Assembly: GCF_004135585.1 (NCBI RefSeq)
Contig: NZ_CP035501.1
Location: 2,613,501 to 2,677,500 of the forward strand
Origin: Sphingosinicella sp. BN140058
GTDB lineage: Bacteria > Pseudomonadota > Alphaproteobacteria > Sphingomonadales > Sphingomonadaceae
Direction: 5' to 3'
Length of the DNA stretch: 64,000 nt
The notes under the pieces were generated by a model. It had not been told where the DNA came from and made no database searches. It worked only from the letters and a program-made list of their open reading frames with translations. Made by a program: the position numbers and the translations under genes. Shown piece after piece: positions 63,301-64,000 of this stretch (position 1 is its first letter; each line of letters opens with the position of its first letter).

Positions 63301-64000
63301 CTCTATTCCTGGGCCGGGGCCACGAACCAGACGGTCGAGACGAACGGCCTCAACCAATATACGAAGGTCAACGGAACGGCGCTCACCTACGATTGGAAGG
63401 GCAACCTCACCTCCGACGGGGTGAAGACGTACCAATATACCACCGAGAGCCGCCTCGCCAAGGCCGGCACCGAGACGATCGGTTATGACCCGCTTGGCAA
63501 TCTCTCCTCCATCGGCGGCAAGCTGTTCAGCTACGATGGCGTTGATCTCATTGCCGAGCGCACGAACGTTGCCGGCACGCCCATCGAGCGTCGATACGTG
63601 TTCGGCCCTGGTACCGACGAGCCGATCGTCTGGTACGAAGGAGCCGGCACAAGCGATCGACGCTATTTGCATGCAGACGAGCGCGGATCGGTCATCGCTT
63701 GGAGCGATGGAGCGGGTACGGTGCAGCAAATCAACAGATACGATGAGTACGGCATTCCAGACCCGAACAATCGTGGGCGTTTCGGCTACACGGGCCAAGT
63801 GTGGCTACCCGAGATCGGAATGTACAATTTCAAGGCACGCATCTACTCACCCACGATCGGCAGGTTCCTGCAGACGGATCCAATCGGGTATGAAGATGGA
63901 CTAAATGCGTACAGCTACGTACGAGGAGATCCAGTCAATCTCACGGATCCGACTGGAACTCAATGTACGGGGTCTCACATTGAAGCAAACTGTGAAGGCG
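60358..64000 (+). CDS. RHS-repeat protein, 3' truncated by the window
   Basis: An open frame of at least 1,214 codons. A signal peptide (MTTTRRAGALSCALLATTML...) is followed by a non-repeat N-terminal region (to about residue 320) and many YD repeats: YSYDSAGRVERI, FTYDARGNITQT, YTYDANGNVTSV, YDNLGRLKTA, YDALGRKTSQ, YDALGRRKSI. The RHS core lies at about 63650-63960: YLHADERGSVIAWSD, RFGYTGQVWLPEIGMYNFKA, RIYSPTIGRFLQTDPIGY, NAYSYVRGDPVNLTDPTG. After DPTG the variable region starts (TQCTGSHIEANCEG) and is cut. In polymorphic toxins this tail is a toxin domain; here it is unseen. CGGAGA lies 7 nt before the ATG. Confidence 0.93.
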   Translation, partial: MTTTRRAGALSCALLATTMLADPSYAQTNLPTFRHLDSNGVDVVGGDFVTSFKEGSIGTGQAELALLRMVGSIGSYSQRGTSQWDNIRLEKSSSGIRVVLGTRVDKFPGAEARGAVLIGGDASYAYRTSDGSVINFGDPSGGDTPISNFCNDSEQSNCMLIPTSIRSPDGITVNLEYEFWSLCIPSDILDVPPDCTYTPRITRVANSFGYSIEFSYEGAASGSGNPPTSFYRRTGAKFYNNVVGSSALASVTYTYPQSGGTDITDTGSNVWHVTNGPNYAIRRPGAAQDTLSATVGNAGQVSSVTNSGVTTTYARTVSGNTATMNISNVVNGNTLVQTVVSDLVTGRPTAVYFPRLANEPAKPGIGYSYDSAGRVERITQPEGNYTQFTYDARGNITQTQRVTKPGWTALPVVTSATYEPNCTNPVTCNQPLTTTDARGQTTSYTYDPTHGGVTSVTLQAPVANAPRPQTRYIYQLTNGEYQLQSVRACQTQQAALNGVAAQCAGTTDETRTDYTYDANGNVTSVTSGDGPLTASLTSVTTTTFDPIGNVQTVNGPLPGNVDVTRYFYNGARQVVGSVSPDPDGAGSMAYRAVRNTYTNGLPTRVEVGTAYGQEPSHFVNMISLESADTVYDANGRPVVQTSSVGSTVVSRTETKYDALGRPACTAFRMNPARFGLATDVCLPDSNIGPYGPDRVDVVVYDAASRVIEQWSAGGVAGVQTLDAKTTYTDNGLVRSITDGENNATIYDYDGHSRLFRTYYPMAAKGSNAGNAIDYEQLDYESVAGGTRSSDLVASKRLRDSKWIYFNYDSLGRVKGKSFSNLAPLETNITYTYDNLGRLKTASDGLGQTRTFGYDALGRKTSQQDGTTPAITFAYYANGARKSMRWPDLCIGYDYLNTGEALTISEVNCTTGVTQELARYDYDALGRRKSITRGNFTTTGYVYGNGNLQTLAQNMAGTAADLTLSFSYNPAGQIVGNTRSNDLYSWAGATNQTVETNGLNQYTKVNGTALTYDWKGNLTSDGVKTYQYTTESRLAKAGTETIGYDPLGNLSSIGGKLFSYDGVDLIAERTNVAGTPIERRYVFGPGTDEPIVWYEGAGTSDRRYLHADERGSVIAWSDGAGTVQQINRYDEYGIPDPNNRGRFGYTGQVWLPEIGMYNFKARIYSPTIGRFLQTDPIGYEDGLNAYSYVRGDPVNLTDPTGTQCTGSHIEANCEG

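Overview
The window reads as a chromosomal segment of a high-GC alphaproteobacterium, most likely a member of the Sphingomonadales. Three things point there. Alphaproteobacterial marker proteins are present: a MipZ division-site ATPase and a DUF2312/GapR nucleoid protein. The order yebC-ruvCAB followed by ybgC-tolQRAB-pal is typical of proteobacteria. Sphingomonad-style intergenic palindromes and a large TonB-dependent receptor also occur. No rRNA, tRNA or CRISPR array was recognised.

Positions 1-11000 are mostly core or housekeeping. They hold a truncated SulP transporter, a four-gene leftward operon (DUF4136 lipoprotein, M14 carboxypeptidase-like, gpmA, DUF454), galE with an Asp/Asn-hydroxylase-like gene, rpmJ (L36), a HAD hydrolase, a histidine phosphatase coupled to NAD(P)H-hydrate dehydratase, pyruvate kinase and a GapR-like gene. 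Positions 11000-21000 carry yebC-ruvC-ruvA-ruvB and ybgC-tolQ-tolR-tolA-tolB-pal. This conserved block is interrupted twice: by a DUF559 endonuclease-like gene enclosed in perfect 40-bp inverted repeats between yebC and ruvC, and by a frameshifted DUF3089 hydrolase plus an XRE/membrane-protein pair between ruvB and ybgC.

Positions 21000-41400 are mixed. They include an S1/P1 nuclease, an isoaspartyl peptidase, an SPFH plus ribbon-helix-helix pair behind a palindromic promoter, ispG coupled to a cation efflux gene, an M20 peptidase and a YihY/BrkB protein. The Lhr-like helicase and MBL exonuclease of the 'ligase-associated' repair set follow, without their ligase. Then come the mipZ / J-domain / phosphohexomutase operon, panC, serS and an orphan PAS histidine kinase.

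Positions 41400-52800 form a carbohydrate catabolic locus: GH36 alpha-galactosidase, Gfo/Idh/MocA oxidoreductase, zinc-type dehydrogenase, MFS transporter, glycerate 2-kinase, LysR regulator, TonB-dependent receptor and a GH63/trehalase-like hydrolase. Together they suggest uptake and breakdown of a glycoside that releases glycerate, such as glucosyl- or mannosylglycerate; this is inference. Positions 52800-56700 hold two GGDEF proteins and a GAF protein.

From about 56700 to the end the DNA looks like an accessory region, with base composition visibly less GC-rich in places. It holds an unrecognised ORF, a vanadium-haloperoxidase/PAP2-like protein, a secreted protein made of 15-residue TYQR-GNTT repeats, a YedK/HMCES-type SRAP protein, a one-YD-repeat secreted protein and a large RHS protein cut by the window end just where its variable C-terminal region begins.
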